Positions 25,806-34,756 of a stretch of 41,229 bases of DNA are shown piece after piece (positions within the stretch are counted from its first letter, which is position 1; the number at the start of each line of letters is the position of its first letter). The position numbers and the translations under genes are program-made. Source of the DNA: CAYVKM01 sp964452045 (GTDB lineage: Bacteria > Calditrichota > Calditrichia > RBG-13-44-9); contig CAYVKM010000025.1 in the NCBI GenBank assembly GCA_964452045.1, forward strand, positions 1-41,229, given 5' to 3'. The notes beneath the pieces were generated by a model. The model was not told the origin of the DNA. It ran no database searches and was given only the letters and a program-made list of their open reading frames with translations.

Positions 25806-25880
25806 TGGGCGCTACTGGAGTCGAACCAGTGACCTCCGCCTTGTAAGGGCGGCGCTCTAAACCAGCTGAGCTAAGCGCCC
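25806..25880 (-). tRNA. tRNA-Val (anticodon TAC)
   Basis: On the minus strand a 75-base cloverleaf folds fully: acceptor GGGCGCT/AGCGCCC, D arm GCTC-AGCTGGTTTA-GAGC, anticodon stem CCGCC/GGCGG around loop CTTACAA (anticodon TAC, valine GTA codon), and T arm CTGGTTCGAGTCCAG with discriminator A. CCA is not encoded (ACT follows the acceptor stem), so it is added after transcription. Its 3' 47 bases are repeated exactly at 8909..8955, which marks it as the insertion site of the island. Confidence 0.97.
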
Positions 25881-25901
25881 GGTAGTAGCCGGAACCCGGG
25901 T

Positions 25902-26165
25902 TTATTTCTGGACTTTCTTCTCCCGGTAAAACAAACCGATGGGAATGACAATCAGATAGCCAATTACCAGAATGATCGGTGCCAGGGTTCGGGTGAGGAA
26001 GGCGTCCGGATTGTCCGGAATTGCCATAAAGATATAACCGATAATCAAAATGATCACACCAAGAAGGAGAATCAGAAAATTGGTTCGGGTGAGGGGAAAC
26101 TTAAATCCGGCTTCCTGGTGTTGCTTTTTGTCTTTTTCTTTTGTTTTCTCTTTTACTTTTGCCAT
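25902..26165 (-). CDS. DUF3098-like small membrane protein
   Basis: An 87-residue protein with a charged Lys/Glu-rich N-terminus (1-20), one membrane segment at ~29-49 (FLILLLGVIILIIGYIFMAI), a short loop NPDAFLTRTLAPI, and a second segment at ~62-80. The IGYIFM-x-loop-x-TLAPIILVIGY pattern resembles DUF3098 proteins of Bacteroidetes and relatives, which are often near cell-division gene ftsX, though ftsX is not in view here. Function unknown. It lies just upstream of the tRNA on the same strand. Confidence 0.7.
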   Translation of the reverse strand: MAKVKEKTKEKDKKQHQEAGFKFPLTRTNFLILLLGVIILIIGYIFMAIPDNPDAFLTRTLAPIILVIGYLIVIPIGLFYREKKVQK

Positions 26166-26309
26166 GAGCGATATCTTTAGTTTTGGGAGGCAAAATTTAA
26201 TTTACCATACATATTAAAGCAAGAACAATTACATATACTACAAATCAAGCGGGGAATGGTTCAGGAACTCCTTGGGAAAATGGAACGGTTGCCGGCAATC
26301 TTTCGACTT

Positions 26310-27404
26310 TCAATCCAGGATCGCGGGTATGATGTTCCGGTAAACCAACTCGATGATCTGGAAAATCTGCCAATCGGAGGTATCCCACTCCACTTGCGAA
26401 TCGGCCGTGGTGACAATAATCATATTGATGGAGGGAATATCGAAAATGAACTGACCGCCGTACCCGATGGCCAGGTACAACTGATAATCATCCATTTTGC
26501 CCAACCACCAGAGATACCCGTATCCGATATTACGCAGCGGTCCCCAGTTAACATTTTGCTGCCCGGAATAATCCTTCCAGGAATCCTGTATCCATTCGGC
26601 CGGCACAATCTGGTTTCCATCGATACTGCCGCCATTGATATATAGCTGGCCAAAACGGGCAAGACTCCGGGGAGGGAAATACATGTTGTTCCCACCAAAG
26701 TAAATGCCCTGTGGATCTTGGCGCCAGTCGGTCAGGGTGATATCCGAAGGTCCGAGGAGATAGGTTTCAGCAAATTCCCTGGTGCTGATCCCGCTACTTT
26801 TAGTGAGGATGCCGGAGAGCAGATGGGTTTGGGCGGTATTGTAACTGAAAACAGAGCCCGGGTCATAGGTTAAAGGAAATTCAATGCAAGCTTTGATCCA
26901 GTCGCTGCTGCTGAAAATTTGTGAATAATTGTAACGCTCGTGTTCATAACCGGCCTTTTGGGTTAACAGGTGTCTAACGGTAATGCTGCTTTTTCTGGGA
27001 TCCAATCCGGGCGTGTTGTACTCCGGGAAGAAATCCAGCATGGCCTGGTCGAGGTCATGAAGATAATTTTCCCGCCGGGCGATTCCCACCAGAGCCGAGA
27101 GAAAGCTTTTGGAAACGGATTTTACATTATGCCCGGTAAGGCTGTCATATCCATTGAAATATTTTTCTGACACCAAAACGCCGTTTTTAGAGATCAGCAG
27201 CGCATCCACGAAAGTGAGATCTTCTGCCTCCCAGTAGGCCGCCGATAATCTTTGTGGGTTTAGTCCCTGCAGTCCGGGGGAGGATACCCACCAATCTGCA
27301 TTACTGTAGGATTCGATGCCAGCCGGGTTCTTTTCACAAGAATAAAACAGGAAGAACGAGGAAAGAATAAAAAGGCCAAATTGAAGAAAGATGCGATTTT
27401 GCAA
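26310..27404 (-). CDS. Lipoprotein beta-lactamase-fold serine hydrolase
   Basis: A 364-residue envelope protein of the class C beta-lactamase / 6-aminohexanoate-dimer hydrolase family. A lipobox ends at Cys23 (LFYSC). The nucleophile motif SxxK is SVSK (Ser96, Lys99) in KSVSKSFLSALVG. The YxN-like region is FSYNTAQTHLLSGIL with Tyr188. A late GYGGQF replaces the KTG element, as in relatives. Such enzymes cleave esters, D-amino peptides or cyclic amides, and few are true beta-lactamases. The start is a TTG at 27404 with GGGGGG 5 bases upstream. Substrate unknown. Confidence 0.87.
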   Translation of the reverse strand: MQNRIFLQFGLFILSSFFLFYSCEKNPAGIESYSNADWWVSSPGLQGLNPQRLSAAYWEAEDLTFVDALLISKNGVLVSEKYFNGYDSLTGHNVKSVSKSFLSALVGIARRENYLHDLDQAMLDFFPEYNTPGLDPRKSSITVRHLLTQKAGYEHERYNYSQIFSSSDWIKACIEFPLTYDPGSVFSYNTAQTHLLSGILTKSSGISTREFAETYLLGPSDITLTDWRQDPQGIYFGGNNMYFPPRSLARFGQLYINGGSIDGNQIVPAEWIQDSWKDYSGQQNVNWGPLRNIGYGYLWWLGKMDDYQLYLAIGYGGQFIFDIPSINMIIVTTADSQVEWDTSDWQIFQIIELVYRNIIPAILD

Positions 27405-27502
27405 TGTAACCCCCCTTTATCAGTTGACCTGCCTGTCTTTAGAATGCGATAACGACTGAAAAGTTTCTACCGATCGTTCCAGTATTTGATAAAGACGTTG
27501 AT

Positions 27503-27976
27503 TTAATACATTGCCTTGGAAATTACTTTATCATCCCTGAATTCTACCCGGAGCTTCTGGTATGCAGTAACCGGCCAGAGGTAACGAACCTTATCCGATT
27601 TTTCACCCGGTTTACCGATGAGTTTCACGATATCCTCGTAAGACAGATTTTTCCTTTCAAAAGGTTTTTCCGGATCTTTGGATGCTTCATTTACCACCGC
27701 ATAACCGTTAACTGCACTGTCCTGCTGGAGGAGTCCGGCGGTGCTGAAGGAGCTCATCCGGCCATCTTTCCATTCCACCTGCAGATTTTCATCTTTCCAT
27801 ACATAGACAATGGTCGAGTCGATTGTGCCTTCCTGACCAAGAATATCCACCACCTCCTGGTAGGTCATTCCCTGCTCGATTTTTTGATAATCGTCCCGGC
27901 TCACAAATTCTTCCTGGGCGATAATACCGGCAACAAAAAACATGAAGAAAAATAAGGTAAGAATCTGCTTCATCAT
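27503..27976 (-). CDS. Secreted protein with two BamE/SmpA-like modules
   Basis: A 157-residue exported protein with signal peptide MMKQILTLFFFMFFVAGIIA. The mature part has two copies of a small alpha-beta module: YQKIEQGMTYQEVVDILGQE...YVWKDENLQVEWKDGRMSS (31-79) and LSYEDIVKLIGKPGEKSDKVRYLWP...LRVEFRDDKVISK (111-156). This is the helix-G-x-x-hairpin layout of BamE/DUF3862-like proteins. BamE supports outer-membrane protein assembly, but many relatives are not part of that machine. It is an isolated gene in a minus-strand series. Confidence 0.7.
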   Translation of the reverse strand: MMKQILTLFFFMFFVAGIIAQEEFVSRDDYQKIEQGMTYQEVVDILGQEGTIDSTIVYVWKDENLQVEWKDGRMSSFSTAGLLQQDSAVNGYAVVNEASKDPEKPFERKNLSYEDIVKLIGKPGEKSDKVRYLWPVTAYQKLRVEFRDDKVISKAMY

Positions 27977-28072
27977 TTCTCTCTTTCTGTTTTGGTTACA
28001 ACAAAACTTATTGCAGCAGTATTTTAATATCGGTTTTACCTTGACAATCTGAAAGAAAAGATCATAATAAGC

Positions 28073-28729
28073 TTATTTTCCCTGAAGCGACTTTTCCACC
28101 CATTTCAATGAAAACAATATCCGGATGGCCACTGCTAGGTACCATAGTCCGATGGCCGGGCCGAAATCGATGAGCCCTGCTTCCCCCGGAGGAACCGGGA
28201 AGGACAAAAAGTTAAAGCAAATTAAAAGCACGGCGAAGGACATTCCCAACCAGCCGAAGATCTTTCCGAAACGGGGATGGGTTAACATACTCAATGCAAA
28301 CAGGAATGTACCGGCCGAGAGATAGACATCCCAGGAAATATCCATTCCCAGTTGAACCTTATCCACACTTTTCCAGATCATTTCATAGGTTTCTTTGGCA
28401 TACTGGTTGGTGGACTGGGCAATATAACCTTTCATGAACTCCCGTACAGTAAGCTGAACCGTGAACATCAGATTCAATAGAACTCCGGCAATAATATTAA
28501 ACAGCACGGCAATCTGCAACTTCACGGTTTTTTGGTAAATTTTGAGCATCTGGTAGAGTCCGATGCTGGCCAGACTGAGCAGAAGCCCCATGGCTACTGC
28601 CAGAATCACGGTGAGAATTAGGGGCATTTGCACCAGGTTCAGCAAAGGATAAATTAGAGAGGTAATAATTCCACAGATTACCCCGACTTTAATCCAATTT
28701 AAAATAACTCTGCTTTCGGAAGTTATCAT
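28073..28729 (-). CDS. Multi-span membrane protein of unknown function
   Basis: A 218-residue inner-membrane protein with about six hydrophobic segments (roughly 10-30, 33-60, 72-92, 138-155, 160-178 and 190-208) and a polar loop at ~95-135. No catalytic or transport motif is seen. GAGGAGAATCG before the ATG at 28729 is a good ribosome binding site. It begins 30 bases after the HAD phosphatase gene and is likely co-transcribed with it. Confidence 0.75.
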   Translation of the reverse strand: MITSESRVILNWIKVGVICGIITSLIYPLLNLVQMPLILTVILAVAMGLLLSLASIGLYQMLKIYQKTVKLQIAVLFNIIAGVLLNLMFTVQLTVREFMKGYIAQSTNQYAKETYEMIWKSVDKVQLGMDISWDVYLSAGTFLFALSMLTHPRFGKIFGWLGMSFAVLLICFNFLSFPVPPGEAGLIDFGPAIGLWYLAVAIRILFSLKWVEKSLQGK

Positions 28730-28759
28730 CGATTCTCCTCAACAAATTGCTTTGGATAT

Positions 28760-29476
28760 TTATCTGTCTTCCATGATATGATAAATTTCAGAAGGTTTCC
28801 TGGCAATATAATCCGGCATAACCGCCCAGTTATCCTCCTTACTGGTATGACTGTAAAAAGCACCAATCGTCCGTATGGTCATATTAGAATTATTCTTTTT
28901 CAGAAACTGGTTGGCATTGTGGGCACACAGAATATCGGTCTCATGATCGCCAATGTAAAAGATTTCGCCCATCCCCTCCAGCGAAAGTTTTTCCATGGCT
29001 AGAAGCAAGCCGTCCGGTTCCGGTTTTTGCCGTCTCAATTCGACCTCTTCATAACCAATGACCACCTTGAAATATCCGGTTAGCAATTTGTTGGCCAAAA
29101 ACCGGTTAATACTCTGGGAAGAGTTTTGTGAAATGATCGCATGTGGTATATGGCCCAGATTATTGAATACCTGATCTAGTCCGTTGAACAGGGGGGTATC
29201 GGTCTCATCTTGCAGATGATATTTCGTCCAGAGGCTTCCGGCAAAATCGGTTTCCGATTCGGATAAACCGAATTCGTTAATATAGAATTCCCGCCAGTTG
29301 GCATAGTTACGGATCGAGTCGTTATAAACAGCTGGATTTTGAAAGATGGGATACTGCTTTATATTTCTATTTAAAACATGCTGAAGGATGTTTTTGGCAA
29401 CGTTAAAGTTCTTGAGTCTGGTATCCACCAGCGTCCCATCATAATCCCAAAAAATTGCTTTTATCTTATTGTTCAT
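28760..29476 (-). CDS. HAD-superfamily hydrolase, phosphatase type
   Basis: A 238-residue cytoplasmic haloacid-dehalogenase-fold protein. Motif I is FWDYDGTLVD with nucleophile Asp11 and acid/base Asp13. Motif II is IISQNSS (Ser116). Motif III is Lys151 (RRQKPEPDG). Motif IV is IGDHETD with Asp177 and Asp181, which hold magnesium. The alpha-helical cap lies between residues ~16 and 100, as in phosphoglycolate-phosphatase-like members. It probably dephosphorylates a small metabolite. The following membrane protein gene is 30 bases away. Confidence 0.87.
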   Translation of the reverse strand: MNNKIKAIFWDYDGTLVDTRLKNFNVAKNILQHVLNRNIKQYPIFQNPAVYNDSIRNYANWREFYINEFGLSESETDFAGSLWTKYHLQDETDTPLFNGLDQVFNNLGHIPHAIISQNSSQSINRFLANKLLTGYFKVVIGYEEVELRRQKPEPDGLLLAMEKLSLEGMGEIFYIGDHETDILCAHNANQFLKKNNSNMTIRTIGAFYSHTSKEDNWAVMPDYIARKPSEIYHIMEDR

Positions 29477-29803
29477 TTTTATATATTCCGCAAGGTTAAA
29501 AGTTGTTGAACCATTTCAATCACATCATTTTATTAGCGTTTGAATATAAAAATTATCGCATATCTGTTGCTGGAATCTGTCCTGCCCTGTATAAACTGAG
29601 AGAAGTTAAAGCACCCGGATTTAAAAATCAATTGATTAGAAGTTTGATCTCTGTAAAGATATAGTATCTCAACAAAGAAGGATCAAATTTTAGCGCATAA
29701 CAAAACAGGTTTTGACCGGATATTTATGACATCTCATGAAGCGGATTTTATATAATAGCAGGATGCCAATTTTTTTAACCCTAATTGATGGAGGACGTGC
29801 TTT
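29477..29803. promoter_or_regulatory. Divergent intergenic region with a candidate promoter
   Basis: This 327-base gap lies between the HAD gene (minus) and the Oar-like gene (plus). A perfect TATAAT at 29751..29756 with ATGACA 19 bases upstream (29726..29731) gives a passable promoter for the outer-membrane protein, about 48 bases before its start. GGAGG precedes the ATG by 9 bases. Nothing else is evident. Confidence 0.4.
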
Positions 29804-32800
29804 ATGGAAAAACTTATTACAAGAAGGAGTCCTTATTTTTATTTCCTTTTTCTGCTGTTAATTCTCATCCTTATGCAGGTTGACTTGTTTGGTCAGGGAG
29901 TGACCACTTCAGCCATGAACGGACTGGTGACGGATGAGAACGGGAAGGCATTAGAGGGAGCTAATATTGTAGTGGTTCATGAGCCAAGCGGTACCCGATA
30001 TGGAGCAGCGGCCCGTAATAACGGCCAGTTCAATATTCCTAACATGAAAATTGGCGGGCCCTACACAGTTACTGCATCTTTTATTGGGTATGTGGAGAAG
30101 AGTGAAAAAGGCGTCTACCTGAGCCTGGGACAGGAGTATCGAATTGATTTTAAGTTGGTCGAGGAAGCGGTAGCCGGCGAGGAGGTTCTGGTGACCGCAG
30201 AGATGGATGAGGTCTTTAACAGCGGACGCACCGGGGCGGCTACTTATATCGATCCGGATCAGATTGTGGATATGCCCACCATTAAACGAAGTACCCGCGA
30301 TCTTACCCGGCTGGATCCCAGAAGCGATGGCAATTACAGCTTCGGTGGTAAAAACTGGTTATATAATAATATATCTCTTGATGGATCTTATTTTAATAAT
30401 CCCTTTGGATTGGACGACCCGGCACCAGGAGGACAAACCGATGCCGAACCGGTTCCCTATGATGCCATTGAGCAGGTCCAGGTTTCGGTAGCCCCGTTTG
30501 ATGTACGAGAGGGTGGCTTTACCGGGGCGGGAGTTAATTCCGTTACCAAAAGCGGTACCAACACTTTTCACGGATCACTCTATAGCTATTACCGTAACGA
30601 AAGTTTTATTGGCAATAAGGTGATGGGGAATGATGTTATTGCCAATCCAGATTTGTCCTATAATCAGTCCGGTTTTACCACCAGTGGCCCGATAATTCCC
30701 AATAAACTGTTTTTCTTTTTAAACGCCGAGCTGGAAAGAAGGGATGATCCGGGGACGAACTACGTTGCCAACCGGGATGGAACGCTGGAATTCGGGGAAT
30801 CCAGGGTAAGTGCAAGCGTGATGGATTCAATCCGGAACCGGATGATTGACGTATATGGTTATGATCCCGGACCCTATGAGGGGTATACTAATCAAACGGA
30901 CAATAATAAATTGCTTCTTAAGCTGGATTGGAATATCAACCAGAACAATAATGCCAGCCTGAGGTATAATTGGCTCGATGCCAGACGGGACTTGCCGCCC
31001 CATCCCTTCGTCCTAAGTATTAACGGCACCGGACGTGGACCTAATGAAAGCAGCTTACCATTTCAAAAGTCCGGATACAGAATAAACAATAAGCTCCATT
31101 CTTTTGCATTTGAAGTCAACAGCCGATCTACAAAATATGCAAACCGGTTTTTTGCCAGTTATAACCGGTTCCGCGATTACCGGGATCCATTCAGTGAACC
31201 ATTCCCGACGGTAGAGATTGGTCAGGACGGTGTTACTTATACAACATTGGGGCATGAACCATTCTCGATTCATAATATCTTAGATCAGGATGTGTGGCAG
31301 TTCACCAATAATTTCAGTTACTATTTGAGCAGCCATGTGCTGACCGCCGGGGTAACCTTCGAACATTTTGGATTTTTTAATGCCTTTAATATTTTCCGGA
31401 ACGGTGTGTTTTTCCTTCCCTACTACTTCGGCATCGGTTCCACTTTCTCATCACTGGATGAATTTTTTACCGCTACGGATCCGGACAGTGCTTTTAATCT
31501 AAGAGGTTTAATTGGTTCAGGTCCGTTTAAAGGTGAGAATATCGATGTTGGTCAATTGGCCTTTTATGCACAGGATGAATTTTTAGTCAGTCCGGTACTG
31601 AGTCTTACCTATGGTGTGCGAGTTGACCTTCCGATGTATTTCACCAAACCGGTGGACAACCCTTTTTCCAGAAGCCTCACCCTACTTGACCAAAACGATA
31701 ATCCGGAAACAGTCGATCAAAGCAAGCTGGCTGGTATTAACCCGTTGTTTTCACCGCGTATTGGTTTTAATTGGAATGTTAGCGGGGACAGATCCACCCA
31801 GTTACGGGGTGGAACAGGTATCTTTACCGGCCGCGTGCCCTTTGTCTGGATTGGTAATGTTATTTCAAACCCGGGTGATAATCCGAATCTTTATGATCCT
31901 GCCGGTGACGGTATTCCGCTTAATGAAGTGCCGGCGTCTCAGAAGACAAAGGGTGATGCCATCCTGCAGCAATCCTTTGACCTAAATGCGATGACTACTG
32001 ATTTTAAATGGCCCCAGGTGTGGAGTACTAATCTGGCAATAGACCAGAAGTTGCCCTGGGACATGAGTGGTACTTTGGAATTTATTTATGGTAAAGACCT
32101 TAACGCCATTTATGTAAGAAACGCTGATTTAGTAAAACCGGTCAGGACACTTCCTGACGGAAGACCTTACTTTGGTGGTGTGGGAAACAACGAACTCAAC
32201 GCCCCTTATCCGGGAGCGGCCAACGGGGTATATGTGATCGATAATACTGACGAGGGATATAACTACAGTATTACAACCCAAATCCGTAAAATGTTTGGCT
32301 CAAATCTGTATACCACTCTTTCCTATTCTTATCTCCAGGCGAGGAGCCAGCTAAAATCAACCGAAATCGCCAGTGTGTTATTTCAAGAGAATCCGGTTCA
32401 GGGCGATCCCAATAAACCTGAGCTCAGTTACTCCGAATTTGGCCAGCGGCATCGCATCATCGGTGGCGCGACATACAGTAAAAGCTGGACACCCTCATTA
32501 AGAACTCATTTCGGACTGTTTGTAGAAATTGCTGAAGGAAATCGTTTTGCCGGCGCTGGCGGAAACCGTTATTCCTTCCTCTATTCAGGAGATGTGAACG
32601 GCGATGGATCTGGTAGTAACGATTTAATTTATATTCCCCAAAGCAGAGGAGAAATCAACCTCTCCGAAACAGATGCCAATGGTGATTTCTATAAAACTGC
32701 GGATGAGCAATGGGCCGAGCTAAATGCCTTTATTGAGCAGGACAATTACTTGAGTGCTCATCGCGGTGAGATTGCCGAACGCTTTGGTGCGGTAAATCCC

Positions 32801-33094
32801 TGGTACAATAATATTGATCTGAGAATATTACAGGATTTCTCCCTGCACATGGGCGGGCAGAGTCATACTTTTCAATTGAGCCTGGACATTCTGAATGTGG
32901 CTAATTTACTCAATTCAGACTGGGGTGTTAGGAAAGTAGCCAGTCCCGCAGCAACCTCTCCTTTGACCCTAGTTGGTTTTAATGCTAACGGAGAGCCACT
33001 TTTTAATTTTACCGGCCCAGCAGAAACCTATGTAAACGATGCCGGGCCTTTCTCGCGCTGGCGCGCACAAATCGGTCTGCGTTATTTCTTCTAG
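29804..33094 (+). CDS. Oar-like TonB-dependent outer-membrane protein
   Basis: A 1096-residue outer-membrane protein. A signal peptide covers residues 1-31. Residues ~36-125 are a carboxypeptidase-regulatory-like Ig module (MNGLVTDENGKALEGANIVV, GQFNIPNMKIGGPYTVTASF). A plug-like domain follows (~150-255: DGSYFNNPFGL, IEQVQVSVAPFDVREGGFTG, GVNSVTKSGTNTFHGSLYSY). The remainder is a large beta barrel with aromatic-rich strands ending PFSRWRAQIGLRYFF, a barrel-closing Phe. This order is that of Oar-type TonB-dependent proteins, which take up polymers or move proteins across the outer membrane. It is monocistronic: its own promoter region lies upstream and a strong terminator downstream. Ligand unknown. 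Confidence 0.9.
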   Translation: MEKLITRRSPYFYFLFLLLILILMQVDLFGQGVTTSAMNGLVTDENGKALEGANIVVVHEPSGTRYGAAARNNGQFNIPNMKIGGPYTVTASFIGYVEKSEKGVYLSLGQEYRIDFKLVEEAVAGEEVLVTAEMDEVFNSGRTGAATYIDPDQIVDMPTIKRSTRDLTRLDPRSDGNYSFGGKNWLYNNISLDGSYFNNPFGLDDPAPGGQTDAEPVPYDAIEQVQVSVAPFDVREGGFTGAGVNSVTKSGTNTFHGSLYSYYRNESFIGNKVMGNDVIANPDLSYNQSGFTTSGPIIPNKLFFFLNAELERRDDPGTNYVANRDGTLEFGESRVSASVMDSIRNRMIDVYGYDPGPYEGYTNQTDNNKLLLKLDWNINQNNNASLRYNWLDARRDLPPHPFVLSINGTGRGPNESSLPFQKSGYRINNKLHSFAFEVNSRSTKYANRFFASYNRFRDYRDPFSEPFPTVEIGQDGVTYTTLGHEPFSIHNILDQDVWQFTNNFSYYLSSHVLTAGVTFEHFGFFNAFNIFRNGVFFLPYYFGIGSTFSSLDEFFTATDPDSAFNLRGLIGSGPFKGENIDVGQLAFYAQDEFLVSPVLSLTYGVRVDLPMYFTKPVDNPFSRSLTLLDQNDNPETVDQSKLAGINPLFSPRIGFNWNVSGDRSTQLRGGTGIFTGRVPFVWIGNVISNPGDNPNLYDPAGDGIPLNEVPASQKTKGDAILQQSFDLNAMTTDFKWPQVWSTNLAIDQKLPWDMSGTLEFIYGKDLNAIYVRNADLVKPVRTLPDGRPYFGGVGNNELNAPYPGAANGVYVIDNTDEGYNYSITTQIRKMFGSNLYTTLSYSYLQARSQLKSTEIASVLFQENPVQGDPNKPELSYSEFGQRHRIIGGATYSKSWTPSLRTHFGLFVEIAEGNRFAGAGGNRYSFLYSGDVNGDGSGSNDLIYIPQSRGEINLSETDANGDFYKTADEQWAELNAFIEQDNYLSAHRGEIAERFGAVNPWYNNIDLRILQDFSLHMGGQSHTFQLSLDILNVANLLNSDWGVRKVASPAATSPLTLVGFNANGEPLFNFTGPAETYVNDAGPFSRWRAQIGLRYFF

Positions 33095-33123
33095 TCTGAA
33101 AATTTGTATTTAGGATAAACAAC

Positions 33124-33165
33124 AAAAGAGCCCCGACATTTAGATGTAGGGGCTCTTTATTTTTC
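33124..33165. terminator. Bidirectional intrinsic terminator
   Basis: AAAAGAGCCCC-type arms (33125..33134 and 33149..33158, 10 bp perfect) enclose a 14-base loop. On the plus strand ATTTTTCT follows; on the minus strand TTTTGTTGTTT follows. It serves both the Oar-like gene and the convergent group ending with the trpF-like gene. Confidence 0.9.
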
Positions 33166-33179
33166 TGCTATTATTGGAA

Positions 33180-33857
33180 TCAGCTTTTGATGTTATTATA
33201 AAAGACACGATCAAAAAAACTTTTTAACTTATTTTCATCCAATATTCCATTCTTCCTGACTCCGCTGCAGATGTCGACTCCAAAGGGTTGAACTTGTCGG
33301 ATGGCCTCACTAACGTTTTCCGGGTTTAGCCCTCCGGCCAGGAAAACCGGCTTTTTGACTTTTTCTACAATCTTTCTGCTTACCCACCAGTTGTGGGTTT
33401 TGCCGGTTCCCCCCAGCTTTTTCACCGTTAGATTCTGATTGCCAGAATCGAGGAGAATGCCATCCACATTTTCCGCCACCTTTATAGCTTCATCGATGGA
33501 TTCCTCCCCGGTCACATGGATTACCTGAACAATGGAGATTCCGGGTAAGGCCTCCTTTAGATCCTGATGCGTCCCGGTGGTAAGCCGGTCGCAAAGTTGA
33601 AGGGTGTTAGTCCGGCAGCGTTTGTGTTGTTCGATAATTTCCGGTAAAGATTGTCCGGACGTGAGCAGGAAGGTGCCGATACCCGGAGGAATACTGGTTA
33701 CTATTCTGGCAATTTCATCCTCTGAAATTACCCCGGGCCCGCTGGGCATTTCCGAAACCAATCCCAGCGCTGTTGCGCCGTAGTGGATCGCCAGACGTGC
33801 TTCCTCCTCATTTAGAATGCAACAGATTTTAACCCGTGGGATAAAATTGAATTTCAT
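33180..33857 (-). CDS. trpF: Phosphoribosylanthranilate isomerase-like protein
   Basis: A 225-residue TIM barrel of the TrpF family. The catalytic cysteine is Cys12 in RVKICCIL (usually VKICGI) and the catalytic acid is Asp137 in GILLDSG. GGTGKTHNW (149-157) and FLAGGLNPENV are the phosphate-binding loops. TrpF converts phosphoribosylanthranilate to CdRP in tryptophan synthesis. No other trp gene is nearby, the protein lacks the usual KICGI glycine, and it follows an endonuclease gene by 16 bases. It may be a true but scattered trpF or a paralogue with another small substrate, so the symbol is tentative. Confidence 0.75.
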   Translation of the reverse strand: MKFNFIPRVKICCILNEEEARLAIHYGATALGLVSEMPSGPGVISEDEIARIVTSIPPGIGTFLLTSGQSLPEIIEQHKRCRTNTLQLCDRLTTGTHQDLKEALPGISIVQVIHVTGEESIDEAIKVAENVDGILLDSGNQNLTVKKLGGTGKTHNWWVSRKIVEKVKKPVFLAGGLNPENVSEAIRQVQPFGVDICSGVRKNGILDENKLKSFFDRVFYNNIKS

Positions 33858-33873
33858 TATAAGCTCTGTTTTG

Positions 33874-34668
33874 TTATTGAATGAAATCTTCTGACCAGGC
33901 GCCCAGAGTTACCGAAGCCTCCATCGCATCCTCAAATTCATCCGGTAAGGCCGGAAAGAAATCCAATCCGGTTAATTTTTCCACCGAGTCTATGCTCACC
34001 GCATAATGGTAAATATCCAGCTTCGATTTCCGGTTGGCCATCACGAATCCGATTCCCTTAATTTCCGGTTCCTGGTAATCCAGAATCACCTTATAAAAAT
34101 ATTTGGGAACGGATACCTTGTCCTCGCCGATTTCCGGCAAGCCATCCTCCAGAACCGGTCCGGTAACCACGTAAACCAGACCATCCTCGATAGCCCATTC
34201 CCGCACCCGAGTTTCCAGTTTCTTCCAGATGCCCCGGTTAAAGGAAGGCTCCTGGGGACTCATATTGCTCATCAAAAAAGTAAGGGACATGGCCTCCGGG
34301 GACCAACCCATGTCCGCAGCCGGCAGCAGATGGCCGCGGTCGTATCCTGAACGTTTGTAATCATCCGAGGTGGCGGAACCGGTGGATATTTCCGGATCGA
34401 TGCGAAAATTATCCGATCTTTCCGCACTCTTTCCCGATACGTACGAAGCCAACAATTTGTACATTACCCAGTTGGCCTGCTCGTGTGCTTCGTTGTAGGA
34501 CAGGGTATAGTAGATATGATCGAAAATTTGTCCGTTCTCTGCCCCCGCCGGTAATCCGGGATTTTCCGGAAGCAACAGGGCCACCTCTTTCTTTTTGGGA
34601 AACAAAAAGTAGAGCAGCACTGCAAGAATGATCAGCAGTAGTAACAGGATGAATATTTTTTTTGTCAT
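33874..34668 (-). CDS. Membrane-anchored DNA/RNA non-specific endonuclease
   Basis: A 264-residue nuclease of the NUC1/Serratia family. Residues ~4-23 (KIFILLLLLIILAVLLYFLF) are an uncleaved anchor or signal, so it acts outside the cytoplasm. The active site is DRGHLLPAADM with His113 as general base, followed by SNMSPQEPSFNRGIWKKLE, where Asn144 binds magnesium and Arg and Glu complete the site. It should cut DNA and RNA without sequence preference. Its likely role is nutrient scavenging or envelope defence. It lies in a minus-strand series after the DUF4019 lipoprotein gene. Confidence 0.92.
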   Translation of the reverse strand: MTKKIFILLLLLIILAVLLYFLFPKKKEVALLLPENPGLPAGAENGQIFDHIYYTLSYNEAHEQANWVMYKLLASYVSGKSAERSDNFRIDPEISTGSATSDDYKRSGYDRGHLLPAADMGWSPEAMSLTFLMSNMSPQEPSFNRGIWKKLETRVREWAIEDGLVYVVTGPVLEDGLPEIGEDKVSVPKYFYKVILDYQEPEIKGIGFVMANRKSKLDIYHYAVSIDSVEKLTGLDFFPALPDEFEDAMEASVTLGAWSEDFIQ

Positions 34669-34756
34669 TTTAAAAACCGGTTGGGTTAATCATCCGACAA
34701 CCGTAAAATATCGGGTGTTTTGCCTTTAAAGCTTTATTCTTGGCACTTACCGGTAT

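Larger units (their letters stand above)
8906..25852. mobile_element. tRNA-Val-integrated genomic island (about 16.9 kb)
   Basis: The interval is bounded by exact 50-bp direct repeats (8906..8955 and 25803..25852), the second within an intact tRNA-Val gene. Repeat-to-repeat distance is 16,897 bp. The orientation is correct for integration: the tRNA 3' end points into the interval and the displaced 3' piece marks its far end. Cargo: DsrE-like protein, two-component system, porin, epimerase, transporters, UspA proteins, radical SAM enzyme and ArsR-rhodanese regulator. I see no integrase, excisionase or mobilisation gene. About 0.5 kb of non-coding DNA lies inside each end. The island therefore appears immobilised or dependent on functions elsewhere. 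Confidence 0.65.

Noticed and set aside
26256..26645. 129-codon plus-strand frame
   Set aside because: It lies antisense within the beta-lactamase-fold hydrolase gene, which has intact motifs.
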